NCBI GenBank assembly: GCA_003153505.1 | Contig: PLZA01000016.1 | Span: 23,988-87,987, forward strand | Reading direction: 5' to 3' | From: Candidatus Dormiibacterota bacterium | GTDB lineage: Bacteria; Chloroflexota; Dormibacteria; Aeolococcales; Aeolococcaceae | Length of the DNA: 64,000 bases | Shown: in pieces, positions 51,134 through 59,501 of the stretch | How positions within the stretch are numbered: position 1 is the stretch's first letter | Layout: each line of letters begins with the position of its first letter | The notes under the pieces: model-generated | Told to the model about the DNA's origin: nothing | The model's database searches: none | The model's input: the letters and a program-made list of their open reading frames with translations, nothing else | Translations under genes and position numbers: made by a program

Positions 51134-51643
51134 TCACTGATGTCCCGCGGCGTCCAGCGACTCCCCGGTCTCGAGGAGCGTCTTGAGCCCGCTGAGCACC
51201 CAGCTCCAGCCGCCGCCGGCACCCTGGTCCTCCATGCCGCCGGACATGAGCACCGCGAGCATGGGAGCGCCCTCGAGCTCGTGGGTCACGGTGAGCCGGG
51301 TGACCCCGTTCTTGCGCTCCTCGATCTCGTAGGTGAGGCGCGTGAATCCCTGTGCCGCCATCGCAGGGTCCATCGCCATGCGGAAGGTCTGCACCAGCTT
51401 GTGGGGCGGATCGACTTCCAGGACCTCGCCGTCAACGCCCACCTCGGGAGCGCCCGACGCTCGCATCCCTTCGCTGGTGTAGCCAATGTAGGTGCCGCCG
51501 GGACGAAGGTCGAAGTCGGCACGGCCGCCGTAGCCGAAGCGCTCGGTCCATTCCGGCTTGGTGATCGCATCCCAGATCGCCTGAGGGGTCGTCTTGATGT
51601 ACACCCGGTAGACCTGGGTGGTGCCGATCGCAGTCGTGGTCAT
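51134..51643 (-). CDS. SRPBCC/AHSA1-like START-fold protein (copy 1)
   Basis: A 169 aa protein of the activator-of-Hsp90-ATPase-like (AHSA1/Aha1 C-terminal) SRPBCC group: VYRVYIKTTPQAIWDAITKPEWTERF, FDLRPGGTYIGY and a C-terminal GGWSWVLSGLKTLLETG. Proteins of this type bind small hydrophobic ligands; the substrate is unknown. The ATG overlaps the stop of the ArsR gene by four bases, so repressor and SRPBCC protein are co-expressed. It is clearly paralogous to the product of 52016-52585. Confidence 0.85.
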   Translation of the reverse strand: MTTTAIGTTQVYRVYIKTTPQAIWDAITKPEWTERFGYGGRADFDLRPGGTYIGYTSEGMRASGAPEVGVDGEVLEVDPPHKLVQTFRMAMDPAMAAQGFTRLTYEIEERKNGVTRLTVTHELEGAPMLAVLMSGGMEDQGAGGGWSWVLSGLKTLLETGESLDAAGHQ

Positions 51644-51960
51644 GCCATGCCCTCCAATTCGCTCTTGAGATTGATGAGCGCCGACGCGTAGCGCTCGCGG
51701 TATTTGCCGATCCACCGGTCGTGGAGCAGCTGGATCGGTATCGGGTTGAGGAAGTGCAACTTCTCCCGCCCCGAACGGTGTGCGACGACCAGCCCGGCGT
51801 CTTCCAGGACCCTGAGGTGCTTCATCACGCCGAAGCGCGTCATCGCCAGCTCGGACTCGAGCTCGGTCAACCTGCGGCCGTCACGCTGGAAGAGCAGGTC
51901 GAGCAGGAAACGCCGCGTTGGGTCGGCGAGTGCCTTGAACACGAGATCGTCGGTAGTCAC
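51640..51960 (-). CDS. ArsR-family winged-helix transcriptional regulator
   Basis: A 106 aa repressor-type protein: DDLVFKALADPTRRFLLDLLFQRDGRRLTELESELAMTRFGVMKHLRVLEDAGLVVAHRSGREKLHFLN shows the winged helix (landmarks at about 4-75). It has no cysteine metal site typical of ArsR/SmtB sensors, and pairing with SRPBCC proteins is common in actinobacteria. The GTG at 51960 is chosen because the -10 and operator end just upstream; the in-frame ATG at 51981 would lie inside the operator. Autoregulation is likely. Confidence 0.88.
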   Translation of the reverse strand: MTTDDLVFKALADPTRRFLLDLLFQRDGRRLTELESELAMTRFGVMKHLRVLEDAGLVVAHRSGREKLHFLNPIPIQLLHDRWIGKYRERYASALINLKSELEGMA

Positions 51961-51996
51961 CCCAGCAGAATATGTGACCATTTGGTCACATGTCAA
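51961..51996 (-). promoter_or_regulatory. ArsR promoter with operator filling the -35/-10 spacer
   Basis: On the minus strand TTGACA (51991-51996), an 18-base spacer and TATTCT (51967-51972) form a strong sigma-70-type promoter. The spacer is a perfect palindrome, TGTGACCA-AA-TGGTCACA on the minus strand; the arms extend to nine bases with the flanks. Six bases separate the -10 from the GTG start, so the RNA should begin at the start codon. Confidence 0.8.
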
Positions 51997-52015
51997 GCGG
52001 GGCCGACGCCGGGTC

Positions 52016-52585
52016 TCAGGCCAGGTGGGGTCGCTCAGCCCCGAGCGTCGTGCCGCTCTCGACAAAGGTCTTCAAGCCGCTGAGCACCCAGTTCCAGCCG
52101 CCGCCTCCCCCTTCGTCTTCCATCGCACCCGACGCCATGAGCGCGACCGTGGGTGCCGCGGTGAGGTCGTGCGTCAGGGTCAGCCGCGTGACCCCGAACC
52201 GGCCGCCGTCGATCTCCCAGGTCACCCGGGTGAACCCCTCGGACGCGAGATCGGGGGTGATCAGCATCCTCCAGGTGTGCACGAACCTCCTCGGTGGCTC
52301 GACCTCGAGGATGACCCCGTCGACCGTGGCGTTCGGCACCCCGAGCCGGCGCATCTCCTCGCTGGGGAAGCCCATGAAGGCGGCACCCGGGCGAAGGTCA
52401 TACGCGCACCGGACGCGGTAGCCGTAGCGCGCGGTCAGATCCGGGTCGACGATCGCCTCCCAGACGGCCTCAGGGGTGGCGTGGATATAGAGCCGGTAGA
52501 CCTGCGTGCACGAGGCGCTCCCCAACGAATCCTCCAGCGTCGATGAAATTCCCGATGCGATGACTCGCTTCTCGAGCCCGAGCAT
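52016..52585 (-). CDS. SRPBCC/AHSA1-like START-fold protein (copy 2)
   Basis: A 189 aa paralogue of the product of 51134-51643, sharing VYRLYIHATPEAVWEAIVDPDLTARYGY, YDLRPGAAFMGF and GGWNWVLSGLKTFVESGTTL at the same positions. It precedes the ArsR promoter, so it is not under that promoter and must be read from upstream. The first 25 residues lack counterparts in copy 1, and a later start is possible. Ligand unknown. Confidence 0.8.
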   Translation of the reverse strand: MLGLEKRVIASGISSTLEDSLGSASCTQVYRLYIHATPEAVWEAIVDPDLTARYGYRVRCAYDLRPGAAFMGFPSEEMRRLGVPNATVDGVILEVEPPRRFVHTWRMLITPDLASEGFTRVTWEIDGGRFGVTRLTLTHDLTAAPTVALMASGAMEDEGGGGGWNWVLSGLKTFVESGTTLGAERPHLA

Positions 52586-52622
52586 ATGGGATGGATGAGC
52601 GGTCCGTCAGCCCATCCGGGGC

Positions 52623-53066
52623 TCAGTCTTCCTGGACCGCGTCCCTGATGTGCTCGGTCTTGGTGACGGTCATCGCGCCGTCCATCATCAGGCCGATCAC
52701 GTCGATGCGGCACGGCTGCTTCTGGCGGTGGGTCTGAGCGCGGTAGAGCTCGAGCAGCATGCGCAGCTTTCGGCGTTTGCGTTCGTCGACCGCTTCCTCC
52801 GGGGTGCCGAACCCGACGCCACGCCGAGCCTTGACCTCGATGAGCACGAGCGTGTCCCCGTCCTCCGCGACGATGTCGATCTGGCCGAGGCGGCTCCGCC
52901 AGTCGCGCGCGAGGATGCGGAAACCCTGTTCCTTGAGATATGCGAGCGCGGCGACCTCGCCCGCATGACCGACGCGATCCTTGAGCGGCCGGGCTGGGGG
53001 AAGTTGTTCGGGGGTTCGCGACCCCCGGCTACGCTCCGCCGTCGCTCTCCGAGGTTGCCGCGGCAC
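52623..53066 (-). CDS. YraN-family (UPF0102) putative endonuclease
   Basis: A 147 aa protein of the YraN family, related to Holliday junction resolvases. The PD-(D/E)xK-like core is visible: [46 protein letters not shown]. The listed start lies 38 bases inside the rplS 3' end; the first 30 residues are basic and disordered, so the true start may be shorter. It commonly follows rplS (often with rnhB, absent here). Confidence 0.85.
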   Translation of the reverse strand: MPRQPRRATAERSRGSRTPEQLPPARPLKDRVGHAGEVAALAYLKEQGFRILARDWRSRLGQIDIVAEDGDTLVLIEVKARRGVGFGTPEEAVDERKRRKLRMLLELYRAQTHRQKQPCRIDVIGLMMDGAMTVTKTEHIRDAVQED

Positions 53067-53568
53067 CCTCGGGTTCGTCTGTCTCCGGGGTCACCTCGGC
53101 GGGCGCGGTGCCGTCCAACTCCGGCTCGTCGGCGGCGTCGATCAACTCCTCCGGCTCGACGTCCGACTCATGCACGGCGTCGGGCTCGGCGCGCAGCACG
53201 GTCATCTCGGAACCGCCGATGGGCTGGCGCCGCTCCCGGATGCGGGCGTGCCGGCCGACCTTCTCGCGCAGGTAGAACAGCTTCGCCCTGCGCACCTGAC
53301 CGTGACGCAGCACCTCGATCTTGTCGATCCGCGGGGCGTGCACCAGGAAGGTGCGCTCCACGCCGACGCCATGGGCGATACGGCGGACAGTGAAGCTTGT
53401 CGCGAGGCCAACCTTGCCCTTGAGCGCGATCACAACGCCCTCGAAGACCTGGACGCGCTCGCGGGTTCCCTCGACGACCTTGACGTGCACGCGAACCGTG
53501 TCGCCTGAACGCAGGATGGGGACTTGCTGTTTCTCCTGCTCGCGCTTGAGCAGATCAATGACATTCAC
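53029..53568 (-). CDS. rplS: 50S ribosomal protein L19
   Basis: L19 of 179 aa. Residues 1 to about 115 are the canonical core ([41 protein letters not shown] [24 protein letters not shown]). The last 60 residues are an acidic tail rich in Glu, Asp, Pro and Ala not present in typical L19 (about 115 aa). The gene starts over the trmD stop with a four-base overlap. Confidence 0.94.
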   Translation of the reverse strand: MNVIDLLKREQEKQQVPILRSGDTVRVHVKVVEGTRERVQVFEGVVIALKGKVGLATSFTVRRIAHGVGVERTFLVHAPRIDKIEVLRHGQVRRAKLFYLREKVGRHARIRERRQPIGGSEMTVLRAEPDAVHESDVEPEELIDAADEPELDGTAPAEVTPETDEPEGAAATSESDGGA

Positions 53569-54275
53569 GTTGTTCCTCCGGGCCTTGGGGCAGACCGTAT
53601 CAGATCGGGGCGGCGCAGCCCGGTCCGTTGTGTCCTTTCATTGCGACGCCAGGCGGCGATGGCGGCGTGGTTGCCCTCACGTAGAACCTCAGGCACCGAT
53701 CGTCCTTCGAAATCCGCGGGGCGCGTGTACAACGGTGCCTCGAAGCCGCCGCCGGCGCCGTCTGAGAATGTCTCCTCGCCGAGCGACTCGGGCGAGCCGA
53801 CAACGCCCGGCACCAGGCGCGCGGTCGCCTCGATGACGGCCATCGCCGCGACCTCACCACCGCTCAGCACGTAGTCGCCGACCGACAGTTCCTCGCCGAT
53901 CTCATCGCGTGCGCGCTGGTCCACACCCTGATACCGACCGCAGACGAGGAGGATCGACGACTCGTTGGCGAGCTCGCGAGCGACCGCCTGGTCGAACGAC
54001 CGCCCTTGCGGGGAGAGCAGGATGCAGCGCACATTTGGCTCCGTATCGCGCAGCGTGCGCACGGCCCGGATCACCGGTTCCGGCTTGAGCACCATGCCCG
54101 CGCCCCCGCCGAACTGCATGTCATCCACCTGACGATGCCGTCCCTCGGTGTGCTCGCGCAGATCGTGCACCACCACCTTGACGTCCCCGGCCGCGAGCGC
54201 GCGCCCGACGACGCCGACACCCAGCGGGCCCGGGAACACATCGGGAAAGATGGTGAGCACGTGAAAGCGGATCAC
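53565..54275 (-). CDS. trmD: tRNA (guanine-N1)-methyltransferase
   Basis: Methylates G37 of tRNAs next to the anticodon, preventing frameshifting. The 236 aa product starts with [14 protein letters not shown] and carries [49 protein letters not shown] and the knot region [14 protein letters not shown]. The GTG at 54275 overlaps the rimM stop; an ATG 18 bases upstream is open but atypical. Standard rimM-trmD-rplS order. Confidence 0.94.
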   Translation of the reverse strand: MIRFHVLTIFPDVFPGPLGVGVVGRALAAGDVKVVVHDLREHTEGRHRQVDDMQFGGGAGMVLKPEPVIRAVRTLRDTEPNVRCILLSPQGRSFDQAVARELANESSILLVCGRYQGVDQRARDEIGEELSVGDYVLSGGEVAAMAVIEATARLVPGVVGSPESLGEETFSDGAGGGFEAPLYTRPADFEGRSVPEVLREGNHAAIAAWRRNERTQRTGLRRPDLIRSAPRPGGTT

Positions 54276-54796
54276 ACCGTCTCCTCGGTCCACGGCACGA
54301 CGGTGATCGTGCCCGCGGCGACGTCGACCGAGGTCACGTAGTCACGTGCCATCGGCAGGCGGTGCACGGTGCCGGCGTCGCCGATGACCAGGACATCATT
54401 GCCCACACCCGCCTCGACGTCGTCGACGACACCGACCTCGGACCCTGTGGTGTTCAGCACGCGGAGGCCGACGAGCTGCCAGACGAACCACTCGCCGTCT
54501 GGGAGCGGGCGTGCCGCATCGACGTCGACGCAGAGGTAGACGCCGCGCAATAACGCCGCTTCGGAAGCGGACGTGATCTCATCGAAGCCGAGCAGCACGG
54601 CGTTCCCGGCTCCGGGGCGCGCGCTGCGCACGGTGAGCACCCGCGCATGGTCCTCGGTCTCGAGCTTGGTGCCGGGCGTGAAGCGGCTCGGATCGCCGCC
54701 GATCGGCTCAGCCCGAACTTCGCCACGCACGCCGTGCGCGCGAAGCACCTGCGCTGCGCGCAGCTTGGCTGGAGCGAGGGGGCGGCCTGAGGTCAC
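54272..54796 (-). CDS. rimM: 16S rRNA processing protein RimM
   Basis: 30S assembly factor binding S19. The 174 aa protein has the RimM N-terminal domain (AQVLRAHGVRGEVRAEPIGGDPSRF) and the C-terminal PRC-barrel (WFVWQLVGLRVLNTTGSEVGVVDDVEAGVGNDVLVI, with LPMARDYVTSVDVAAGTITV). Four-base overlaps join it to khpA upstream and trmD downstream. Confidence 0.92.
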   Translation of the reverse strand: MTSGRPLAPAKLRAAQVLRAHGVRGEVRAEPIGGDPSRFTPGTKLETEDHARVLTVRSARPGAGNAVLLGFDEITSASEAALLRGVYLCVDVDAARPLPDGEWFVWQLVGLRVLNTTGSEVGVVDDVEAGVGNDVLVIGDAGTVHRLPMARDYVTSVDVAAGTITVVPWTEETV

Positions 54797-55038
54797 CGCA
54801 GGTCTTTCAACTCCACCTGCACACGCTGGTGATGACGCAGCCCTGCCGCCCGGACCACGGCACGGACGGCTTCGATATTCCGTCCCGTCTTGCCGATGAG
54901 CTTGCCCATGTCCTCTTCAGCGACATGCAGCGTGACGATGGTGCTGCGGCCGCGGGGACGCGAGTCCACCGTGACCGCGGATGGGTTGGAGACGATTCGC
55001 TCGGCGATGAACTTTGTGAGATCGGCGTAGTCGGTCAC
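54793..55038 (-). CDS. khpA: KH-domain RNA-binding protein KhpA
   Basis: An 81 aa single KH-domain protein (YlqC/KhpA). It has the GxxG loop in [19 protein letters not shown] and the start [23 protein letters not shown]. Relatives bind RNA with KhpB and influence cell elongation in Gram-positives. It sits between rpsP and rimM, as in Bacillus and many other genomes, with four-base overlaps on both sides. Confidence 0.92.
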   Translation of the reverse strand: MTDYADLTKFIAERIVSNPSAVTVDSRPRGRSTIVTLHVAEEDMGKLIGKTGRNIEAVRAVVRAAGLRHHQRVQVELKDLR

Positions 55039-55517
55039 TCCGATGCGTCCGGCTCGGCGTGCGCCTCGGTGTCCGCTGCGCCGGCGGGTCCTGTCGCCGC
55101 CTCAGCCACGGGCTCTTCGACAACCGGCTCGTCGACGCCGCCGTCGGCGGTGTCGGCGGTGTCAGCGGTGTCAGCGGTGTCAGCGGTGTCAACCTTGTCC
55201 GCAACTGCGACGGGAGCGGCGGCGGCGGCGGCGGGCTCTGGGGTTTCGACTCGGGGAGTGATTTTGAAAGGACGCGCGGCGAGTATGCCTTCCTTGACGA
55301 GGAGTTGACGCGCGCTGTCGCTCGGACGCGCGCCCCGGCGCAGCCACAGTTGGACCCGGTCGGCGTCGATGCTCACCACCGCCGGGTTGGGCAGCGGATC
55401 GTAGAAGCCGATCGACTCGATGAACCTGCCGTCGCGCGGGCTGCGCGAATCCGCAACCACCAGCCGGTACACCGGCCGCTTGGTGGTGCCCATTCGCTTC
55501 AACCTGATCTTGACCAA
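55035..55517 (-). CDS. rpsP: 30S ribosomal protein S16
   Basis: S16 of 160 aa. Residues 1-85 are canonical ([41 protein letters not shown]). The remaining 75 residues are an Ala/Glu/Asp-rich tail including five tandem TAD repeats. The start is TTG at 55517, supported by an AGGAG site seven bases upstream and by the family N terminus. It overlaps khpA by four bases. Confidence 0.94.
   Translation of the reverse strand: MVKIRLKRMGTTKRPVYRLVVADSRSPRDGRFIESIGFYDPLPNPAVVSIDADRVQLWLRRGARPSDSARQLLVKEGILAARPFKITPRVETPEPAAAAAAPVAVADKVDTADTADTADTADTADGGVDEPVVEEPVAEAATGPAGAADTEAHAEPDASE
55140..55193 (-). repeat. 9-bp tandem repeats encoding TAD in rpsP
   Basis: Five tandem units of nine bases (plus-strand form GTCAGCGGT, with two GTCGGCGGT variants) encode Thr-Ala-Asp repeated in the acidic tail of S16. 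The frame is preserved. The DNA units are almost identical, consistent with slippage. Confidence 0.8.
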
Positions 55518-55530
55518 TGTCGTGCTCCTT

Positions 55531-56913
55531 TCAGAAACCTGCTTGACCGAGTTGCGTTGGATCGATGTTCTTGAGCTGTCTGAGCATGCGAGCCTTGCCG
55601 CGGACACCCTTGGGGCCCTTGCCGCCGAGACTCTTGAACATGCCCTGCATCTGCTCGAAGCCCTTGAGCAGACGATTGACGTCGGCGATCGTGGTGCCGC
55701 TGCCGGCGGCGATGCGCTTGCGACGCGAGCCCTTGATGAGCTCGGGGTGGTGGCGCTCCTGGATCGTCATGGAAAGCACGATCGCCTCCATGCGGCTGAG
55801 GTCCTGCTCCGACGGCATCGCGGCGCCGGCCTGCTGGATCATCTTGCGGCCGCCCGGGAGCATGCCGAGCACGCCTTCGAGCGAGCCCATGCCACGCAAC
55901 TGGCGCAGCTGCGCGAGCCAGTCGTCCATGGTGAGGCGACCTGCGAAGGAACGCTCCACCATCTCCTCGGCCTTCTTCTGGTCGAACTGCTCCTGTGCGC
56001 GTTCGACCAGCGTGAGGACATCACCCATGCCGAGAATCCGCGATGCCATCCGATCGGGGGCGAAGGGCTCGAGGTCGGAGACCTTCTCGCCGGTGCCGCA
56101 ATACATGATCGGCTTGCCGATGGTTTCGCGCATCGAGAGCGCCGCCCCACCTCGTGCGTCGCCGTCGAGCTTGGTGAGGATGACGCCGTCCACATGAATG
56201 GCATCGTCGAAGCCCTTGGCAACGTTCACCGCCTCCTGGCCGGTCATCGCATCGACGGCGAGGATGACCTCATGCACGGTGGTCGCCTTGCGAATGTCGC
56301 GCAGCTCGTCGAGGAGCGGCTCGTCGATCTGGAGACGGCCGGCGGTGTCGAGGATCACCACGTCGCAGTTGAGCCTGGTCGCTTCCGCAACGCCGCGCGC
56401 GCAGAGCTGTGCCACCTTCAACTTGCCGTCCGGCACCGTCACCAGGAGCTGGTTGTCGAGCCCGAGCTTCTGCAGCTGCTGAACCGCCGCCGGGCGTGTG
56501 ATGTCCGCCGCGACCAGCATCGGCCGATGTCCGTCGCGCCGGATGGCGAGCCCGAGCTTGGCCGCGGTGGTGGTCTTGCCGGAGCCCTGGAGGCCGACCA
56601 GCATGACCACGGTCGGTGGATGCGGCTGATACTGGATCTTGCGTTGCTCGCCGCCGAGGAGCGCGACCAGCTCGTCGTTGACGATCTTCACGATCTGCTG
56701 GCCCGGGGTCAGCGACTCGAGCACGTCGTTGCCGACGGCGCGTTCGCGGATCCGATCGACGAAGGCACGGGCGACCCGGAAGTTGACGTCCGCCTCGAGC
56801 AGGGCAACGCGCACCTCGCGCAAGCCGACCTCGACGTCCTCCTTGGTCAGCCGTCCCCGGCCGGAGAATCGCCGCAGTGCGGTGGCGAGCCGGTCGCTCA
56901 GTGCTTCGAACAT
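55531..56913 (-). CDS. ffh: Signal recognition particle protein Ffh
   Basis: SRP54 GTPase targeting membrane proteins with 4.5S RNA and FtsY. N and G domains contain [31 protein letters not shown] and [13 protein letters not shown]. The M domain (from about 325) is methionine-rich ([36 protein letters not shown], and [24 protein letters not shown]). The 460 aa length is normal. It follows ylxM by nine bases and precedes rpsP. Confidence 0.95.
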   Translation of the reverse strand: MFEALSDRLATALRRFSGRGRLTKEDVEVGLREVRVALLEADVNFRVARAFVDRIRERAVGNDVLESLTPGQQIVKIVNDELVALLGGEQRKIQYQPHPPTVVMLVGLQGSGKTTTAAKLGLAIRRDGHRPMLVAADITRPAAVQQLQKLGLDNQLLVTVPDGKLKVAQLCARGVAEATRLNCDVVILDTAGRLQIDEPLLDELRDIRKATTVHEVILAVDAMTGQEAVNVAKGFDDAIHVDGVILTKLDGDARGGAALSMRETIGKPIMYCGTGEKVSDLEPFAPDRMASRILGMGDVLTLVERAQEQFDQKKAEEMVERSFAGRLTMDDWLAQLRQLRGMGSLEGVLGMLPGGRKMIQQAGAAMPSEQDLSRMEAIVLSMTIQERHHPELIKGSRRKRIAAGSGTTIADVNRLLKGFEQMQGMFKSLGGKGPKGVRGKARMLRQLKNIDPTQLGQAGF

Positions 56914-56922
56914 GTCAGGCGC

Positions 56923-57237
56923 TCACCAGCACGGTGCGAGGCGGGCGCGCAGATCGGCTTCGACACGATCCCGGCGGGCCAGCTCGGCGGCGTGGCCGAG
57001 ACGCTCCTCGAAGTGCTCGAGCTGAGCGAGTGCTCGGCGCACCAGGTCGTGCGCCCCGCTGCGGGTGCAGGCGAAGTGCTCGGCGAGCTCGGTGAACGAC
57101 CAGTCCTCATGCAGGTGCAGGCGGCACGCGTCGCGCTGATGCTCGGTGAGCACCGCGCCGTAGACGTCGAGGAGCCGCTCCTGCAACACGCGCGACGAGA
57201 GCGGCTGGGGGTCGGTGGACGGATCTGTCAAGGGCAA
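56923..57237 (-). CDS. ylxM: YlxM/p13-like helix-turn-helix protein
   Basis: A 104 aa protein of the UPF0122 family, sigma-70 region 4-like, typically encoded just before ffh: LLDVYGAVLTEHQRDACRLHLHEDWSFTELAEHFACTRSGAHDLVRRALAQLEHFEERL. Relatives stimulate or modulate SRP function. The start is a TTG at 57237, with TAGCAT nine bases upstream as a weak -10. No other start fits as well. Confidence 0.85.
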   Translation of the reverse strand: MPLTDPSTDPQPLSSRVLQERLLDVYGAVLTEHQRDACRLHLHEDWSFTELAEHFACTRSGAHDLVRRALAQLEHFEERLGHAAELARRDRVEADLRARLAPCW

Positions 57238-57289
57238 GACCTTGACATGCTACTCGATCGACGCGAATCCGAAGCCTGAGCGCGGCGAA

Positions 57290-57341
57290 AGCCGGCGACC
57301 GGTCGCGTGGCACCCAACCACGACGCGTCCGGCCGCCGGCT
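57290..57341 (-). terminator. Long hairpin terminator after the MFS gene
   Basis: On the minus strand AGCCGGCG and CGCCGGCT form the base of a stem of about 20 pairs with a few mismatches, around a TTGGGTG loop, followed by TT. It lies 15 bases after the MFS stop and separates the exporter gene from ylxM-ffh. Confidence 0.6.
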
Positions 57342-57355
57342 CCTCGGGGCGACGC

Positions 57356-58771
57356 CTACGCGACGGCCGCCTCCTTGATCGGTGACGCCGTCTCCACTGA
57401 TGCAACCCGCTGGCGGGCCGGAATCAGGGCAGCCGCGACGGCTCCCATCGCGACCACGACGCCACCGACGATGACGGCGGGGGTGAGGCCCGCGACGAAC
57501 GTCGCGCCCGACGTGTAGCCGCCCCAGTGAGCGAAGACCGACGCGAGCACGGTGACACCGAGGACTCCGCCGAGTTCGCGGATCGCGTTGTTCGCCCCGG
57601 ACGCCTTGCCCTCTTCGTGCGCCCCCACCGAGCTGAGCACGACATTCGCCACCGGTGCGAAGAACATGCCCATGCCGACGCCACTGAGGATGAAGGGGAT
57701 GATGAAGGCCGAATAGGGCGCCGCCGGCGTGACCACGAGTCCGATCCAGATCAGCCCGGTGGCCTGCAGCGCGAGACCGATCGCCATCAGCGTCCGGCCA
57801 TTGATCCGGTCCGAGAGCGCACCGGCCGTCGGCGCAACGATGATCGGCATCGCGGTCCAGGGCAGGATGCGCAGCCCGGCATCGAGCGGCGACAGGCCCT
57901 GCACCGTCTGGAAGTACTGGGCGAGCAGGAAGACGCTGCCGAACATCCCGAAGAACATGAAGAGCGAGGCGAGGTTGGCGCCGCTGAAGGTCCGGTTGTT
58001 GAAGTAGCGGATGGGCAGCATCGGCGCGCGGGACCGCAGCTCGTGGATCACGAAGACCACCATGAGCGCGAGGCCGCCGGCGAGAGTCCCGAGGATCTCC
58101 GGGCTCGTCCAGCCCTGTTGGTTGGCGCGGACCAGGCCCCAGACGATCGCGAAAAGGCCGCCGCTGGCGATCACGAGGCCGCCGAGATCGAGGTGGCGGT
58201 CAGCACCGCGCGTCTCGCTCAACCGGATCCGCGCAAGCGGCGCGAGCAGGAGACCGATGGGGACGTTCACCCAGAAGATCCAGTGCCACGAGATGCCCTG
58301 GACGATCGCGCCGCCGACGATCGGCCCCACCGCGACTGCGAGGCCACCGATACCGCCCCACGCGCCGAGTGCGACACCCCGCCGATTCGCCGGCACCGCG
58401 GCACTCAGGATGGTTAGTGTCAATGGTGTCACCATCGCTGCGCCGGCGCCCTGCACCGCGCGCGCGACGATGAGCATCGTCGGGTTCTGCGCCAGCGCCG
58501 ACGCAGCGGAACCGAGCGTGAAGATGGCGAGGCCGATCGAGAAGATGCGTCGCCTGCCGAAGCGATCACCGAGTGCGGCACCGGTCAGCAGGAGGACTGC
58601 GAACGTCAGCGTGTAGGCGTTGATCGTCCACTCCAGCTGCTGCAGGTTCGCGTTGAGGTCGTGACGGATCACGGGCAGCGCCGTGGTCACAACCAGGTTG
58701 TCGAGCGTGACCATGAACAATCCGATCGACGTGATCGCGAATGTCCAGATGACCTGAGACCGTCGAGCCAT
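57356..58771 (-). CDS. MFS drug exporter, DHA2 (EmrB/QacA-like) family
   Basis: A 471 aa polytopic antiporter-type protein, about 14 membrane helices. Motif A-like GAALGDRFGRRRIF follows helix 2, and motif C-like AVGPIVGGAIVQGISWHWIFWVNVPIG lies in helix 5. The ATG at 58771 has an AGGAGG site nine bases upstream; an earlier start is open but unsupported. It lies downstream of a TetR gene and of a near-copy of the TetR operator, so induction by a toxic ligand is likely. Substrate unknown. Confidence 0.88.
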   Translation of the reverse strand: MARRSQVIWTFAITSIGLFMVTLDNLVVTTALPVIRHDLNANLQQLEWTINAYTLTFAVLLLTGAALGDRFGRRRIFSIGLAIFTLGSAASALAQNPTMLIVARAVQGAGAAMVTPLTLTILSAAVPANRRGVALGAWGGIGGLAVAVGPIVGGAIVQGISWHWIFWVNVPIGLLLAPLARIRLSETRGADRHLDLGGLVIASGGLFAIVWGLVRANQQGWTSPEILGTLAGGLALMVVFVIHELRSRAPMLPIRYFNNRTFSGANLASLFMFFGMFGSVFLLAQYFQTVQGLSPLDAGLRILPWTAMPIIVAPTAGALSDRINGRTLMAIGLALQATGLIWIGLVVTPAAPYSAFIIPFILSGVGMGMFFAPVANVVLSSVGAHEEGKASGANNAIRELGGVLGVTVLASVFAHWGGYTSGATFVAGLTPAVIVGGVVVAMGAVAAALIPARQRVASVETASPIKEAAVA

Positions 58772-58848
58772 GATGCCGTACCTCCTGTGCTGTGCCGTTC
58801 CCGTCATTGCTGTCGTGTTCTTGTCGTCTCGCGTTGCTCCCGGGACTA

Positions 58849-58860
58849 GTGATTACTCAC
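58849..58860. promoter_or_regulatory. Second TetR operator-like site upstream of the MFS gene
   Basis: GTGATTACTCAC differs by one base from the perfect palindrome GTGAGTACTCAC in the tetR promoter. It lies 78 bases before the MFS start and just after the tetR terminator. It suggests that the repressor also controls the exporter gene. Confidence 0.6.
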
Positions 58861-58874
58861 TCACCCTGAAGGGC

Positions 58875-58902
58875 AAAAAAAAGGCGCTGGGCTACAGGCC
58901 CA
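58875..58902 (-). terminator. Candidate intrinsic terminator at the tetR 3' end
   Basis: On the minus strand TGGGC and GCCCA pair around a five-base loop that contains the tetR stop, then GCGCC and eight consecutive T. The stem is short, but the T-run is unusual in this GC-rich sequence. It would separate tetR from the MFS transcript. Confidence 0.5.
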
Positions 58903-59464
58903 ACTTGGCGTTCATCCCGCATCCCTCGATCAGGCGCATCGCCCACGCCTGCGGCGCCTCCATCTGACCCATCATCGCGAGGACGTTGAGCAGCATCCCC
59001 TGTGCGAAGAACGCGCTCAACTGGGCGGCATCGAGTCCCGTCAGCCGCTCCGCGAGCCGAACCAACTCGCCGAAGCCTTCGGCCACCACGATGCGGATCG
59101 CGGGGTCGTCACATGCCGCGTAGGACTGCAATTGCGCACGCAGCTTGAGCGGGCTGCGCCGGATCTCCTCGATGTACGCCTCCCCCATTGCCTGGAGCGC
59201 CGCTTCACCGCTGAGACCGTCCGCGGCGCGCTCGAACAGCGACTCCGTGTCCACGAAGCAGCGCTTGACGGTGGCGACGATCAGGTCGCGCTTGGTGCCG
59301 AAGAGCCGGAAGAGGTATGGCTGCGAGATGCCGGCCATACGTGCGATGACATCGGTCGAGGCACCCTCATAGCCGCGCTCGGCGAAAACGGTCACCGCCG
59401 CTTCCAGGATCTGCTCGCGGCGCTCGGGAGCGGTGAGCCGTTCGGTCGTGGCTGTCGGGGTCAT
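58892..59464 (-). CDS. TetR-family transcriptional regulator
   Basis: A 190 aa repressor. The N-terminal HTH is clear: RREQILEAAVTVFAERGYEGASTDVIARMAGISQPYLFRLFGTKRDLIVATV (landmarks at about 15-66). The C-terminal ligand domain has TetR-like helices. Its promoter carries a palindromic operator, so autoregulation is expected, and a second site precedes the neighbouring MFS gene. The start ATG lies eight bases after the -10, predicting a nearly leaderless message. Confidence 0.92.
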   Translation of the reverse strand: MTPTATTERLTAPERREQILEAAVTVFAERGYEGASTDVIARMAGISQPYLFRLFGTKRDLIVATVKRCFVDTESLFERAADGLSGEAALQAMGEAYIEEIRRSPLKLRAQLQSYAACDDPAIRIVVAEGFGELVRLAERLTGLDAAQLSAFFAQGMLLNVLAMMGQMEAPQAWAMRLIEGCGMNAKLGL

Positions 59465-59501
59465 GTCTCGGTATGGTAGTGAGTACTCACCACCTTGTCA
59501 A
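59465..59501 (-). promoter_or_regulatory. tetR promoter with operator in the -35/-10 spacer
   Basis: On the minus strand TTGACA (59496-59501), a 17-base spacer and TACCAT (59473-59478) form a clear promoter. The perfect palindrome GTGAGTACTCAC (59479-59490) abuts the -10, with GGT/ACC flanks extending it. Eight bases separate the -10 from the ATG. Confidence 0.8.

Noticed and set aside
51961..51981. Upstream ATG for the arsR gene
   Set aside because: It lies within the operator and upstream of the -10 element, so it would not be transcribed from the evident promoter.
57242..57247. TTGACA on the plus strand as a -35 element
   Set aside because: No plus-strand gene or -10 element follows; it lies upstream of the minus-strand ylxM in the opposite direction.
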